Part shown: one piece after another, positions 5,035 to 5,295 of the stretch | Position numbering within the stretch: the stretch's first letter is position 1 | Layout of the letters: the number at the start of each line of letters is the position of its first letter | Assembly: GCA_013330975.1 (NCBI GenBank) | Contig: DUHG01000060.1 | Location: 1 to 5,295, forward strand | Reading direction: 5' to 3' | DNA length: 5,295 nucleotides | Source of the DNA: Candidatus Bathyarchaeota archaeon | GTDB lineage: Archaea > Thermoproteota > Bathyarchaeia > Bathyarchaeales > Bathycorpusculaceae | Notes under the pieces: model-generated | Seen by the model: only the letters and a program-made list of their open reading frames with translations | Database searches by the model: none | What the model was told of the DNA's origin: nothing | Made by a program: the position numbers and the translations under genes

Positions 5035-5295
5035 CTAGAGTTTCACTATTTGCGCATGCGGCACGCCTTCAATGTTAAGAACGGCTTCTGGATGAACATG
5101 CCCACTCTTTATTGCCCTTTCCACGCATTTTCTGCCAACCATATTAACGATGTTTGAATTCGCAATCATCGCTATTGCTTCTTCCAACGATGTCTTTGCA
5201 CCATTGTAAAACTCACTTTTTACTTGAAAGACGATCTCACCTTGGCGCAGCGTTTTTCCCAACAATTCAATATCACAAATGGCCAAAACTACGTT
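5035..5295 (-). CDS. DUF424 family protein (5' end cut by window edge)
   Basis: The minus-strand frame is open to the right edge, showing 86 residues that start NVVLAICDIELLGKTLRQG. The TTG at 5286 is not the real start: residues N-V-V precede it in frame and belong to the family's opening strand. Recognisable DUF424 blocks are CDIELLGKTLRQGEI, SEFYNG, the NIVNMVG-rich helix and the closing EGVPHAQIVKL. Family knowledge: DUF424 is a short archaeal protein of about 95-105 residues, often encoded near translation genes such as aIF2 subunits; its function is unknown. Perhaps 10-15 residues lie beyond the edge. The cysteine in the CDIELLG motif is conserved in the family as I recall it. It is followed by a candidate terminator, so it probably does not share a transcript with the RAM gene 231 bases downstream. 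Confidence 0.85.
   Translation of the reverse strand, partial: NVVLAICDIELLGKTLRQGEIVFQVKSEFYNGAKTSLEEAIAMIANSNIVNMVGRKCVERAIKSGHVHPEAVLNIEGVPHAQIVKL

Noticed and set aside
4969..5157. Plus-strand open frame of 62 codons
   Set aside because: It is antisense to the DUF424 gene and its terminator region.
1..5295. CRISPR array, insertion sequence, tRNA or C/D-box RNA
   Set aside because: No regularly spaced repeats, transposase frame with terminal repeats, cloverleaf, or paired C and D boxes were seen in the intergenic stretches.

Overview
The window is archaeal. Translation and ribosome-assembly genes of archaeal type (aIF1A, RIO1 kinase, a KH-domain aDim2/Pno1 start, and a DUF424 protein) sit with short-leader promoters that carry TATA-like boxes about 25-30 bases before the start codons. 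Base composition is moderate, and two genes appear to start with TTG. The aIF1A N-terminus (GKKKVLSEGALHEMV) reminds me of Bathyarchaeia and other TACK-group archaea. That placement is an inference from memory, not a computed result.

Left part (1-1837, all minus strand). Reading right to left, the order is an unrecognised 102-residue protein, a short and possibly frameshifted reading frame, aIF1A, RIO1, and the first 20 codons of a KH-domain protein cut by the window edge. The last three are a known archaeal neighbourhood serving the small ribosomal subunit: aIF1A in initiation, Rio1 ATPase/kinase and Dim2 in late 30S maturation. RIO1 and the KH gene overlap as TAATG. The stretch between the 102-residue gene and aIF1A holds an open frame of good protein-like sequence. 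It ends two bases before the TTG start I choose for aIF1A and joins a second upstream frame across a run of six A.

Middle (1838-2824). A divergent promoter region drives the 102-residue gene leftward and an HD-superfamily metal-dependent phosphohydrolase rightward. The HD gene ends convergently with the next gene, and a 9-bp inverted repeat lies between them.

Right part (2825-5295, all minus strand). A membrane-anchored, probably extracellular, parallel beta-helix protein is preceded by a stand-alone tandem RAM-domain (Lrp/AsnC ligand-binding type) protein with no DNA-binding domain. Before that is the 3' end of a DUF424 gene running off the right edge, with a candidate terminator behind it.

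I see no CRISPR array, insertion sequence, tRNA or rRNA, and no clear new defence or mobile system. The best leads are the hidden or frameshifted short frame before aIF1A, the duplicated RAM protein, and the divergent HD/102-residue pair.
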